Source: Glebionis coronaria
Lineage: Eukaryota > Streptophyta > Magnoliopsida > Asterales > Asteraceae
DNA: 64,000 nucleotides
Assembly (NCBI GenBank): GCA_025667525.1
Contig: CM046877.1
Span: 620,200,580 to 620,264,579, forward strand
Direction: 5' to 3'
Made by a program: the position numbers and the translations under genes. The notes under the pieces were generated by a model, which was not told the DNA's origin, ran no database searches, and worked only from the letters and a program-made list of their open reading frames with translations. This document shows, piece after piece, positions 44,036 to 56,084 of this stretch (position 1 is the first letter of the stretch; every line of letters begins with the position of its first letter).

Positions 44036-47000
44036 TTAGATGGATCGTTGCAGTAACTTGTGGTGCACTCCATATGGTCTACCACCAACGAACCTTTCTA
44101 AGCTCCTCATCAATCTACGTTCACGGAGCTTTTGATCAATCTTCTTGATCACATACTTCGCCATTTGCCGATAACCCTGATGCCAATCCTCAGTCATCTC
44201 TGGTAAAGACCCACCCGAATTAAGATGCTCCAACTTTCCTCTGACGTATATGAGAGTCCCATCACTGTACTTATAAAGCTCACCCACCCTCATAAACTTC
44301 ATTATCCCTCAACTGTTCAAGTAGAAAATCCCGTAACTCGGAATAGAAATGCCGGTATAGGGACATCTTGTGACATGTTGAGGTAGAACTTGATTCACTG
44401 GACGGGTTAGGTTAAGCTTCCTTTGGTAGCTTTCAACTCCCAATTGAAGATATTCAACTCGTTTCTTGATAACAACGCTTCGTGTGAACATACGAAGTGC
44501 TGTATTCAAGGCAATGATGTCTTCACGAGCAATATGGGTCAGTTGATCCCGGGTCATCATAAGCAACATGTCTTCGATATGCGAATGATAGAAAAATCTC
44601 CCTGCTGGATTTGTATTCTCTGTCATCCTCCCTTTTTAGACGAATCTCCGTCACATGATAATAGCCATTCTTGGCTTTAGTTTTCATTCCCAAAATGCTG
44701 GAGATGCGAATATCGGATCTAACGTTACTTCCTGATTTGGCTAAGCAGCAACCTCTGTACGCCCTTCGGACTCGTTCGTCCCAATGTGATGCACCTATAA
44801 CAGCATACATATCATAATTACGAGTTACCTTTGGGACCCAGAGTCGGTTTACCTTTTCCTCGATCCAGGGTATTGTCCCCCAGTTAGCAGCTTTCAGTAA
44901 GGTCAGGGAGGTTGCGTACTTTGATGAACCCTTGAGGAGATACTCAAGATCATAGGTGACGAAGAAGTCGAGAGCAATTTGATTATCTTGAGAAGGATCA
45001 AGTGGAGGTGGAGCTCTTTCTGATTCATGGAGGCCTGGCCTTTGAACGGTGTTAAGAGCTTTCAGGACATCGTCAGCATAATACTCGTACTCCATTCGGG
45101 TTAACCTGGTTTTGGCGCGAATTCTCTTATCCTTTAGCGCTCTCTTCACCAAAGACGGAGTGACCGAAGTCTTATACTCATGAGCCAGAAATGCACACAA
45201 GTCAATCGGACTACGGATACGGAGATATAGAACATCTCTGTCAGTGTCTGTGATTGGATCATATTTAGCAGCTGCCGTGATCCAAGCTTGTGGCGGTGCA
45301 GTTTCATCAATCTCCAAAGTGTCCGCCCAGTCCCGTGTGCTTGACTCGGGAACAGTAGATTATGGTTCTTATGGCAGAGGAGTAGAAACATGAACATCTG
45401 CTGGTTCTGATTCAGGCATCTCGGCGGTGTCATGAACAGGTGAGTGTGGTGCAAACTCAGGTTCAGTAATTGATTCTGCAATCACAGGAGCAACAACAGA
45501 ACTAACAGGGTTAGTGGTAACAGGTATAGACACAGCAATAGATGTACCGGGAATCGATGATGCCGTAGTAGCATTCACATCATGGCGCCACTTGGATCGT
45601 CTTGATTCCGTTGAAGTGGATTTTTCCTTTTGCGCAACATCTTTCTGTGACTTGGTACCAGACTTAGATGGTTTCTTTGTGCTGGCAACCTTGTCCCCCG
45701 TTTCAGGCTGTTTACCATCATCATCCTCGTCGCCATCCTCGTTGCTTCCCTTAGCACTCTCCTCATTTCTATCACCACCATCACTACCATCATCATCATC
45801 ATCATCCTCATCATCATCGTCACCATCATCATCATCTCCTTCTTCCTCTTCTTCTTCTTCTTCTTCCCCGTCACCCTCTTCTTGTTCACTATCATCTTTT
45901 TCCTCCTCGGGCAGAATGTGGTAAGGTACCACACTTCCAAACATTTTGAACAACCGATCATCCTCCATGATAGCTTCATTCAGGGATTTGTAGAGTGTCC
46001 GTTGAATCTTAGATTTATCAAAAGATCCAAGTTCCCTCATACGAGCTTTGAGGATCTTCTTTAATTCAAAATCCGTTAAATCATAGGCAATTTTGTAGGC
46101 GAATTCAGAAGGATTGGATGACTTGATCATCAAGTTATCAGCCGCGAGTGTCTTCAACTCATCACGCAGTTTTGGCATAATGGACTCAACGGATTCTTTC
46201 ACTCTCTCTTCAACAGAAGCTTCAAGTGTTTCTTTCTGCTCCTTGTATTTATCCCTCATAGCTTGAAGTCTCGTGATTCGTGCTGCATACTTATCAGCTT
46301 CAGCCTGCTTGACCTGAGCTAGTTCTTCTGCATGAGCTTTACGTGTTAACTCCATCTCTGCAGCGAACTTAGCAAGCATCTCTTCTTGGGATTTCTTTGA
46401 GGCTTCTTCACTTTGCACTCATCTAAGTAGCTCTTGGCGAAGTTCATTCATCTCTCTTCTTTGATTATCCGTGTGTTTATCCAACATTTCTGCCATTACA
46501 AATGCAGCCATTGATGACGATGCAGAGCTACTCTGGGTTGGTTGAAGAGGCTCGGTTGTGACTACAGTACTGAGGATGGAAGTTATTGGAGGTGGAAGGA
46601 ATGGTGTTGAAACCGGTCGGGTTGGTAAGGGCTGTATTGGTGGAGGTTGAGTTACTAAAGGCTGAGTAGGTACCATGATTGTAGGAGCACCAGACTCCTT
46701 TTCGACACTTGCTGAAACAGGGATGGATGTCTCCTTCGAAGTAGAATACCGTTCAGGTGATCCAAACTCATCAATATCCTCTGGCTCCTCGTACTCTTCT
46801 TCAATATTTATCTGTGCACCCGAACCACTACCGCCCGTGTCTCTCCTACTCTTTTCAATAGCTATCTTCATTAATTTTCTCTCAGCCTTGTCAAGAGTAG
46901 GATCATCAACATCTTCTTCGTCGCGGAGAACTAACTCATCAGTCGTACCCTTTCCCTTCTTAGCCTCAGTCTTCTTCTGCTTGGTTTCGGGTTCAGATAA

Positions 47001-47951
47001 AGTAGCTGGTTGCTTACGTTTACCTTTACTCTTGACCGTAGTAGACGAGTCTTCTTCTGTCTGAAGGCTTGCTTTTAGCTTTTTGATTTCTAGTAGCAGT
47101 AGTTTGTAATCAGTAGAAGCTTTAATTTTATCCGTCAGAAGATAATCGGGAATAGGACCAGGAATAACACCACCAGATGGTCCTTCATGCCTTAGATCCA
47201 CAGTGTGATCAGCCTCTTCAGTGTGATGACGACTTGCTGCACGCTTATCAATAGAGACATCATTCTTCATAAAATAATTAATAATAAGCTTGATAAACCG
47301 AGGGTAAGGAAAGAAATTAGTCTTCAGCTTCTTGTTTTGGAAGAGTTGAAAGTTAAATTCTTCCCACATCAATAATGCATAATCTGCATTTGAGCCTTTG
47401 TACATGCCATAGAAGATGTTCATAATTGGACCACATAATGCATCATGCCTACTTGTTTTAGGTGTAAGACATCTACTGAGAATACCCAAGATTGCTCTCC
47501 AAGGTTGACCCACTTAAGCGGTGGTAAACTCATACACAACTCGTATGTCAGGACATCCAAGAGCCTCGAACATCTCCATGAGTTCGTCTTTAGTGGGATC
47601 CCTCGAAAATGACATACCTTTGGGTGTATCCCGTATTCCAAATATCTTACGGAAGTCTGAAACTGTGAGTGTCTGTTGCTTGTTGTCGAGAGTGAAGGTG
47701 ATCTTGTTTGAAGTACTTTCCTTGGTAGCCCAGAACTCATACATGTAATCATATGGCACCGAGGCAGTACTCCTTAAAGCATTCTTAAAGTGAGAGTGAT
47801 CAAGAATTGCTATGGCTACTTTGAATCCATGGTGAGTGGATTTTGAGACTTGCTTCAGCCGGTAATTGTTTGGTATGAACTTGAGGGTTCTTGCTTCGGC
47901 AATTGCGGCAGCTCTAGCCTCTTGGAGTGCTTGTACTGTTGGATTAGTCAT
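44036..47951 (-). pseudogene. Third ORF of element E, unknown function, downstream of RNase H
   Basis: This is a decayed ORF of about 1,300 codons lying where some copia lineages (SIRE/Maximus) have an env-like ORF. From [20 protein letters not shown] at 47,951 one frame runs to about 44,630, broken only by in-frame stops: TAA at 47,514, TGA at 46,419 and two TAA near 45,360. It then shifts frame to MTRDQLTHIAREDIIALNTALRMFTRSVV and stops once more at 44,309. Parts seen: an N-terminal globular region (residues 1-230), a Lys/Glu/Ser-rich linker, a long coiled coil (EEASKKSQEEMLAKFAAEME onward), a very acidic Asp/Glu run, then a conserved end (VEYLQLGVESYQRKLNL, RSLERFVGGRPYGVHHKLLQ). There is no signal peptide or membrane helix I can see. 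Similar ORFs are, to my knowledge, common next to copia pol in Asteraceae. Confidence 0.65.
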
Positions 47952-47988
47952 CGTGTCTGCTTAAGATAAGACATAAAAGGTTGATACA

Positions 47989-48114
<126 letters not shown>

Positions 48115-48183
48115 TTATGACTTTTAAGCATAACACATTTCCACAAGTAATTATAACAAGCAAATAACTATCAATCCAACAAC

Positions 48184-48735
48184 TCTTCATTCGGAACTCT
48201 TCATTCAGAACTCTTCATTCGGAACTCTTCATTCGGAACTCCTTCATTCGGAACTCTTCATTCGGAATTCTTCATTCGGAACTCTTCATTCCGAAGTTCA
48301 TCCGGAACTTCTTCATTCGGAAGTTCATCCAGAACTTCTTCATTCGGAAGTTCATCCGGAACTTCTTCATTAGGAAGTTCATCCGGAACTTCTTCATTCG
48401 GAAGTTCATTCGGAACTTCTTCATTCGGAAGTTCATTCGGAACTTCTTCATTCGGAAGTTCATTCGGAACTTCTTCATTCGGAAGTTCACTCGGAACTTC
48501 TTCATTCGGAAGTTCATCCGGAACTTCTTCATTCGGAAGTTCACTCGGAACTTCTTCATTCGGAAGTTCACTCGGAACTTCTTCATTCGGAAGTTCATCC
48601 ATAACTTCTTCATTCGGAAGTTCATTCGGAACTTCTTCATTCGGAAGTTCATTCGGAACTTCTTTCATTCGGGAGTTCATTCGGAACTTCCTTCATTCGG
48701 AAGTTCATCCGGAACTTCCTTCATTCGGAAGTTCA
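48184..48735 (-). repeat. 27-bp tandem array (TTCCG-rich) in element E
   Basis: About fourteen units of a 27-bp repeat occupy 48,300-48,660, with shorter 14-bp versions on the left and degenerate units on the right. On the sense strand each unit has two TTCCG words (GAAGTTCCGGATGAACTTCC). The unit length is divisible by three and has no stop in two frames. The array therefore reads as EVPNELPNE repeats in one frame and as NFRMKKFRM-like repeats in another. Being open in two frames argues that the ORFs are a by-product. It lies between pol and the third ORF. Confidence 0.85.
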
Positions 48736-50094
48736 TAATCCTTGTGCATCCGGAAGTTATAAACGCACCCTATTAATGACTATTCTAGGCGCGATTGTGA
48801 GTTTTAAGGCATTCTAAGGCAACAAAACATCTTTCTAAGGATATTCCGTGCAAAACCCATCTAAAACCCTAATCAATTAATCCCTAATTAGGCAAACGAA
48901 CCCTAATTTGATAAAGTTGATTACCCGAATCAATTAACAGATTAAATGATGAATTTAGGCGAATTATAAGTTAAAGATTCGATGTTTGTACCTTTTAGAT
49001 CAAATGAAACAGATTGAGTTGATTTAGACGAGATTTTGTGAATGCTTGAGTGTGTGAAAATGGTGGCAAGAAGAAACAGTGAAGAAGAAAGAATAAACGG
49101 GGGGGGTTTGGTTTGACTTAGGTAAACATTTTTCACAACTTTCACAAGTAGTCATTTTTAACCCTACACTTTTCTTTCTTTTTCCCTTTTTATTCCTTAT
49201 CTTTTCATTTTTCTTTTCTCGTCTCCCTAACCATCGTTAAACTTAGCCAACTTAACCTTGCTTAGCTAAACTAATCACGACAATCTCACACAACTTAAGT
49301 ATCGCATCCAATTAGCAAATCTCCAAGATCTTAAAGCAATTCCTATCACATTGAACAAGCACAAGTCGTATTCTAAAGCAAGACCACTCATAACCCATTT
49401 AGCCAATTAATTTTCCAGAAACACTTTTGAAAATCGTTTTGATGACGAAGATGATTTAATATTTTCTCCCCCTTAAACGATGACCCGTTTTCTATTTAAA
49501 GAGCTGTAGTCATTGTTTAAAGATTCAAATATTGATGAAAACATTTCCTTTTAATGTCTTGAAAAGATTGATTCGTGGTGGCAATAAGATTTCTCTTATT
49601 TTGACAAATTAATGCACTGAGACGTACACTAACTCGTGTTAGACCAAGTTGTAAAGTAAACTTGATCCCTTTGCATGATTTGGCTTGTAAATCATGCCCG
49701 AGAAAATTAATTCCCGTTGTGAGCCAACGTTTTCCAAGGAAATACGTGACTTTAATGCGAAAAACGGGTTGCAGTCTGAAATAACTACAAGCCATAATGG
49801 GCATGTTTTAAAAATGTACAACTTTTATACGGACTCTATTTATGGCGCCGTGTCAATATTGATCGACATTTCTAAGGCCGTAAATATTACCGTACTAAAA
49901 GACATGCCCGATTTAAAAAACGAAATATATTTTTGGTTTTTCTTGATTTTATAATTTTTATGGTTTTTGTAGGTTTTATATTTTTTATGGTTTTTCTAGG
50001 TTTTATATTTTTGTATTTTTCTTTTTGTGGTTTATATATATACGATAATATACATGATCACGAACAAAGGATACGCCTGAATAGTTTACCACCA
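48736..50094 (-). other. Non-coding region between pol and the repeat arrays of E
   Basis: About 1.35 kb with only short chance ORFs. A C-run (CCCCCC on the minus strand) is at about 49,099-49,104, T-rich stretches at 49,160-49,220 and 49,920-50,040. No promoter for the third ORF could be recognised with confidence. Confidence 0.5.
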
Positions 50095-51777
50095 CTATTC
50101 AGCTGATTCTTCTGCCAATTCTTTGAGAGTCGCTGGAGTGAATGATTTCATGCCAAGCTTGTCGATCAAAAACTCGATTCGTCCTCGATCTAAGGCTTTG
50201 GTGAACATATCTGCCAGCTGATAACCAGTGGTGACAAAATACAGCTCGATCACTCCGTTCTCCACCTGCTCTTTAATGAAATGGTAGCGAATGTCTATGT
50301 GCTTGGCCCGGGAGTGTTGAACGTAGTTGCAGCAAAGGGCAATGGCTCTCTTGTTGTCACAATACATCAGGATTTTGTTGAATCCCAAACCGTAGTCAGT
50401 TAGTTGTGATCTCATCCAAAGGACTTGAGCACAACAACCGGACATGGCGATGTATTCAGCCTCCGTGCTAGAAATTACAGCGCTTTTCTGCCTTTTTGAA
50501 GACCAACTGATCAATCTGTCTCCAAGGAGTTGCACAGACCCAGAAGTGCTACGCCTCATGTCTTGACACCCAGCATGATCGGCATCTGCGTATGATATTA
50601 AAGCAATGGAGGAATCTTTCGGATACCATAGACCACGATGAAGTGTTCCTTTGAGATACCGAAAGATCCTTTTAACAACATGTAGGTGCTTTTCGGTAGG
50701 CCGAGCCTGATACCGGGCACACATGCATACGGCAAATTGCAAATCAGGCCTGCTAGCAGTCAGATAAAGAAGGGTGTCGATCATCCCACGGTAAAGTTTT
50801 GGATCGACAATAATCCCATTCCTGTCTTCATCTAACTTGGATTTCTCCACCATTGGAGTGTCCACGGGGTCACAATTTTTAAAGTTATATTTCTTTAAGG
50901 ATTCTAGAGAATATTTGGATTGATTAATAAAGATGCCTCTGGAATTCTGAGAAATTTGTAATCCTAAGAAAAATGAAATTTTTCCCATCATTGACATCTG
51001 AAAGCGTGTGGACATTATCTTCTCAAAGCGTTTTGACAATTCTATGTTAGAGGCAGCAAATATTATATCATCAACATAAATTTGTACCAGAATCATGTCG
51101 TTGTCCTCCTTGAGAGTGAATAGAGTGGGGTCCACCTTGCCTTTGGAGAAGCCTTAAGAAATGAGATATGTTGAAAGGAGATCATACCATGTACGTGGAG
51201 CTTGTTTCAACCCATAGAGAGCCTTCTTAAGCTTGTACACATGATTAGGAAACTCCGTGCTAACGAACCCATCCGGCTGACTAACATAGACTTCTTCCCT
51301 TAGTTCACCATTCAGAAATGCCGTTTTCACATCCATTTGATAGACGATCATGTTCATATGAGCAGCATACGCAAGGAATAGTCTAATAGCCTCCAATCTT
51401 GCAACAGAAGCAAAAGATTCTTCAAAGTCGATACCCAAGGCTTGTTTGTATCCTCTAGCAACCAATCTGGCCTTATTTTTCAAGACTGCACCCATCTCAT
51501 CGAGTTTAACCTTATAAACCCACAACAAAGTAAGGATGTTAACCTTGTCAGGGAGAGGAACTAATTCCCATACTTCAAGTCTTTGGAATTCATTTAGTTC
51601 CTCCTGCATGGCTTCAATCCAAGATGATTGAGTCATAGCCTGTTGCCAATTTTTAGGTTCAACTTCGGAGAGAAATGCATCAAAGTAGCAATAGAGTGCA
51701 CTCTCTTGTAATTGATGGCGTGTAGAGACTGGTCGATCGAGACTTCCAATGACATTCCTAAGTGGGTGAGTAACCAA
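50095..51777 (-). pseudogene. RT and RNase H of copia element E
   Basis: From 51,777 the frame has [59 protein letters not shown] and [14 protein letters not shown]. An in-frame TAA at 51,154-51,156 then replaces the Gln seen in D (LISQGF). The frame resumes with [13 protein letters not shown], the catalytic YVDDIIF, and a full RNase [37 protein letters not shown] and [13 protein letters not shown]. It ends naturally at KELAEESAE (50,095). Apart from the nonsense codon this part is complete. The N-terminal linker to integrase is missing. Confidence 0.85.
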
Positions 51778-52957
51778 TGAAAATACCTATATTGGCTTTC
51801 GGTTGAAGTTTGCCCAAGTTCTCACTATTAATGTTTGGATAACAAAGAGCACCAAACACATGAAAGAATGAAACATCGGGTTTACGATCATGTAGAAGCT
51901 CGTAAGGTGTTTTTCCATGGCGTTTCCGAATGATAGAACGGTTTTGGGTGAAACATGCAGTAGATATAGCTTCCGCCCACAAGAATAATGGAGCGTTCGC
52001 ATAAATCAGCATAGTCCTAGCAGCTTCCATAAGCGTACGATTCCGTCTTTCAACGACACCGTTTTGTTGTGGAGTACGTGCAGCGGATGTTTCATGTGAG
52101 ATACCAACTTCTTCATAGTAAGCACGAAGAGTCTGGTTGACGAACTCTGTTCCATTATCTGTACGAATACGGCGGACAGTAGTATTTAAACGTACCTGAA
52201 TGAATTTCAGAAAAGTGATGATAGCCTTCGGTGCTTCATCCTTTGTACGTAGAAATCTAACCCATGTAAACCTGGAGAAATCATCCACAATAACAAGAAT
52301 GAATTTCTTACCGCTCACACTTTCAGTTCTCATTGGCCCACAAAGATCCATATGCAAAAGATGAAGTTTTTCTTGATTGGTGTCTTCAGCTTTGGGCTTG
52401 TATGATTTCTTGGTACTTTTCCCCCTTGAACACGCGGAACATAAATGGTCCTTGTGAAATTTGAGCTTTGGAAGACCACGAACTAATTCGTTTTTAGCCA
52501 GATGATTAATAGCATCAAAGTTGAGATGAGATAATCTGCGATGCCATAACCATGACTTGGTCTTAGATGCTTTAGAGAGAAGACATACTGGAGAGGCGGC
52601 CATCATGTCTTGTAAGGACAAAGTATAAAGATTTGTACCACGAGACCCCTTCAACAAATCTTTTCCTTCCAAGTTGCGGATGAAACAAGTATGTTGTCGA
52701 AAAGCAACCTCTAGGTTGGAATCACAAAACTGTCCTACTGAAAATAAATTATGACCAAGACCTTCTACATAGTATACCCTTGAAATCGTAATGTTTCCAA
52801 TCTGATATTCACCATACCCCATTATCTTTGCAATATGATCATTACCGAATTTAACCGTTCCAAGAAACTTGCTGACGAAATTTCGGAGCATCGAGCGATC
52901 TCCGGTCATATGCTTTGAACAACCGGAGTCCAAATACCAGAGGATGATTTGGACCAC
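51758..52957 (-). pseudogene. Protease and integrase of copia element E
   Basis: The 399-residue frame starts near the protease active site YLDSGCSKHMTGDRS, which is followed by FGNDHIAKIMGYGEY. The pre-integrase zinc region is HRRLSHLNFDAINHLAKNELVRG ... CSACSRGK. The integrase core has all three acidic residues: Asp in HMDLCGPM, Asp in RTDNGTEF and Glu in NGVVERRNR. The frame ends at FIGYSPT, and the linker that D still has (about 600 bp or more) is absent. Comparison with D therefore indicates a deletion and frame change at about 51,760-51,775. Catalytic residues are better preserved than in D. Confidence 0.85.
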
Positions 52958-55900
52958 CTGAAAATATCACTAGACAAGGACAATGTATAGGTTTCGGAAT
53001 CTGAATGTTCCTTGTTATTAGCAGGTACAGATTTAATAATATTAGATTTGCTAACTTTAGGTTTCTTAGATTTCCTAGCCTTCTTCCTAGTTTGTGGTGT
53101 AGATTCTAGTTGGCTTAAATCCTGAGGTATTTCTTCACTGATAGGCACTATAGTGGGGGCTGACCTAATTAAAGGGCGCGGTTTCCATACTGTAGTGCTA
53201 GTGTTCCTAACTAAAGGACACTGAGACCTAACCTCAATAGATGCATTCCTAGTTAAAGGGCACATTGTTCCATCTAATGTAAAGGTCCTACCAGTGGGAC
53301 GCCATTGCCATCCAACTTGGGTACGAGTTTGCCCAGTTGGCTTCCATTCAAGATTATTCCTAATGGCATTCATTTCATTCACATGATCAATAAGACACAA
53401 ATCATGATGTTGGGAAAACATGCACTCATTACAATTCCAACAATTCAAATTAGAATTCATAAATGGTTTAGGCTTCTGCACAGGCGCAGAGCTTTTAGTC
53501 TTAGCAACATGATTCCTTTTATTTAAATCTGACATAACATTCCTATGGTGAGCTTCTACTTTCTTCTAGTTGGTACTACTAGTGGAGGGCTTGATCTTAT
53601 CTTTCTTGAGTGGCGATCCTTTAGCCTTAGTAGACTCTTTTACTCCTGTAGAAGGCAAAGTGGGAACATTAGCAACAGATTTTAAAGGTACCTTACTTGA
53701 TGGTGTCAATGACGGTTTTGCTCCTGGGGTCTTATTGAATGGAGTTACAGCAATGGGTCGATTAGTGAGTAGTGCAGAACCTGGTTTACCTATGTATTGC
53801 AAATATGCTAAGCAATATTGAACTCGCTTAATATATTCATGAGCTGAATAATAGTAGCTACTTGAGGGATCTAAGGCATAAAGATCGTCTAAAATATCCC
53901 TAACAAGATCTACATGCTTAATTGCATTCCTCATATAATCATCGTAGGTAACCGGGTTTTTCTTATGGAGCGAGTTCTTATAAAGCACTACTGACTTGGT
54001 TGTTGGAGCACTAGAGGACGGTTCAGAATTGGTAGCTAAGTTATTAACAACTTCTTGTCGGGTGAGAAGAAGTGTCTCCTTTAACTCGGCCAAAACCATA
54101 TTTTTGTCAATGAGCAGGATGTTTAAGTCAGAGATTTCCTAACATTTTTGGTTCAATTGTTCAACATAATATTGATGCTGTCCCGCATTAAAAGCGAAGC
54201 GTTCTTCTAGTGAACCATAAAGTTTGGACATTCCCTGTCTTGCACGATCCATCTCCCCTAGAATAGACGAAAGTCTAATTTCTAAGTCCTGGTTTTTATA
54301 CTCTGCAGCCTCTAGTTCCAAATTTAGTGTTTCATTTGATGACACATCTCTCTTTAATCTCATAATCTCTTCCTCTAATGCCTTAACTATTGCAATCATC
54401 TTGTCACTCGTCTCAACACTGTTTTCACAACCATTTGTTATCAAAAGATCCTCATTTTGAGTTTGTTGTTTTAATTCGAAAGATATACAATGTTGTTCAA
54501 GTTGATTAAAGCGTTTTGAAAGTAAATTGTAAGAATCTTGAAGCTTTAAAAATTCAGCATTAGATTCGTGACAAGAATGATTATCTACCTCATTTACAGT
54601 ATCAGCAACATTTACAGAGAGATCACACACATCATCACATATATTCACAGCATCACAGTTAATCATAGCCGATGTAAGCTCATTCGAATAATTAACATTC
54701 ACAGTAGTAAGCACATCACACGAAATTACTTGGGAAAAGAATCGGTCATATTCGGATAAAATCTTTTCCTTTTCAATTAATTGTAGTTCGTAAGCGGTGT
54801 CCATTTCATAAAACACTTTTTGAACTTCTGCAATTTCAAACTCAAGATTTTTCGAAAGAGATGCAAAACTTCCTTTTAGACTTTCGACAAACGGATTGAT
54901 CTCATTCTTAAACACCTCGTTCATGTGTTCGAAAGCCCATTCTACGGCGTTTAGGCCATTTGAAGTCGTACATTCCAAAATGACCTTGTCAAAACTAGCA
55001 AAGTATTGATTAATCTCTTGCAAGTTTAACCATACAGTGCTAACAGGTGGAAGATCCTTTGGAATTTCCTTAGGTCCTTCCATTTTGACAATTGTAGGAA
55101 GTGTACTAGGGTTTTCTTCATGTAACACGTAGGTTGGTGCTTGATGAGATCTTTATCCATATGGAAGCGAATTCTAAAATCCGTTTTTGCAAGCTCCTGA
55201 TTCATTTTAAAATAATCACACTCGGGATATTTTGCAAAGTTATATGACCGATTCTCATCAACTAGATCCTTATTTGTGCGATCATCGAAAATAACAATCG
55301 GGTCTAAGACCAATCCTAATTGGGTTGCATTATAAAGTCTAGGACTATGGATAAAAGCTTGTTTTGCATACCGTGGGTTAGGGGGAAGGCCTTTTTGACG
55401 CGATAAGTTAAACTCTCTAAAAGATGCATCAAATAAGTGTACTAGTTGAGAGGCAGCGTATTGTCTTAAAATCAAATAATCTAGACTTCTAATCTTATTA
55501 GTCGCATTAATTTCCATTTCATTCTCCTTAGACTCGAGTAATTCAAAATCCGTTTGAAATTTTTGAAAATTAGTGACCACTAACTCTTTTTCTTTAAGTT
55601 CGTTAGAAAGATCTGCTCTTAAGGTTTCAATTTATTGCAAATGACCCATTTGTTTGTTTCGAAAATGATCATATTCGGGATGTGTTAGAACACTAGACGA
55701 AGGAACTAATTCCAAAGTTTGAACTTTCTCGTTGCATAAGGCAAGCTCATCAGACAAATTCTTATTCTTAGCTAGGGTTTCTAAGAGTGCAGCATTCATT
55801 TGGCTAAGTAATGTAGCAGGAACCATGACCAAATCTTGTTGAGCAGGAGTATGCGTATGCGAAATGGCTCCCAGTTGTGATTCACTCAAAGTCTGGGGAA

Positions 55901-56084
55901 TCACATTGATATTACTATCATTGATTGTCTCCTCATTTGAAAGACCTACCACCGAAGACTCATTCGAATCAGCACGCTCTTGCACAACTTGATGTGGTTG
56001 AATACTAGTATCAGTGGTATTATCAGTGGTATTATTAAGTACCTCAGATATTTTTTCTAGCCCTAAGCTAGAGATAGTTGCCAT
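52906..56084 (-). pseudogene. Coiled-coil spacer and Cys-rich segment of element E
   Basis: This spacer lies between zinc knuckle and protease. Broken frames at 55,632-56,084, 55,026-55,580, 54,139-55,128, 53,566-54,099 and 52,906-53,535 encode Glu/Lys/Leu-rich helices likely to form coiled coils, for example ALEEEIMRLKRDVSSNETLNLELEAAEYKNQDLEIRL. Near the C-terminal end a Cys/His cluster CWNCNECMFSQHHDLCLIDH (about 53,450-53,390) looks like a second zinc-binding site. GWQWRPTGRTFTLDGTMCPLTR follows. D has the same order of blocks, with the Cys residues partly lost. Function unknown; a structural role in the particle would fit the position. Confidence 0.7.

Noticed and set aside
45514..45924. 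Ser-rich ORF on the plus strand
   Set aside because: It is the complement of the Asp/Glu run of the E third ORF (GAT/GAA repeats read as ATC/TTC).
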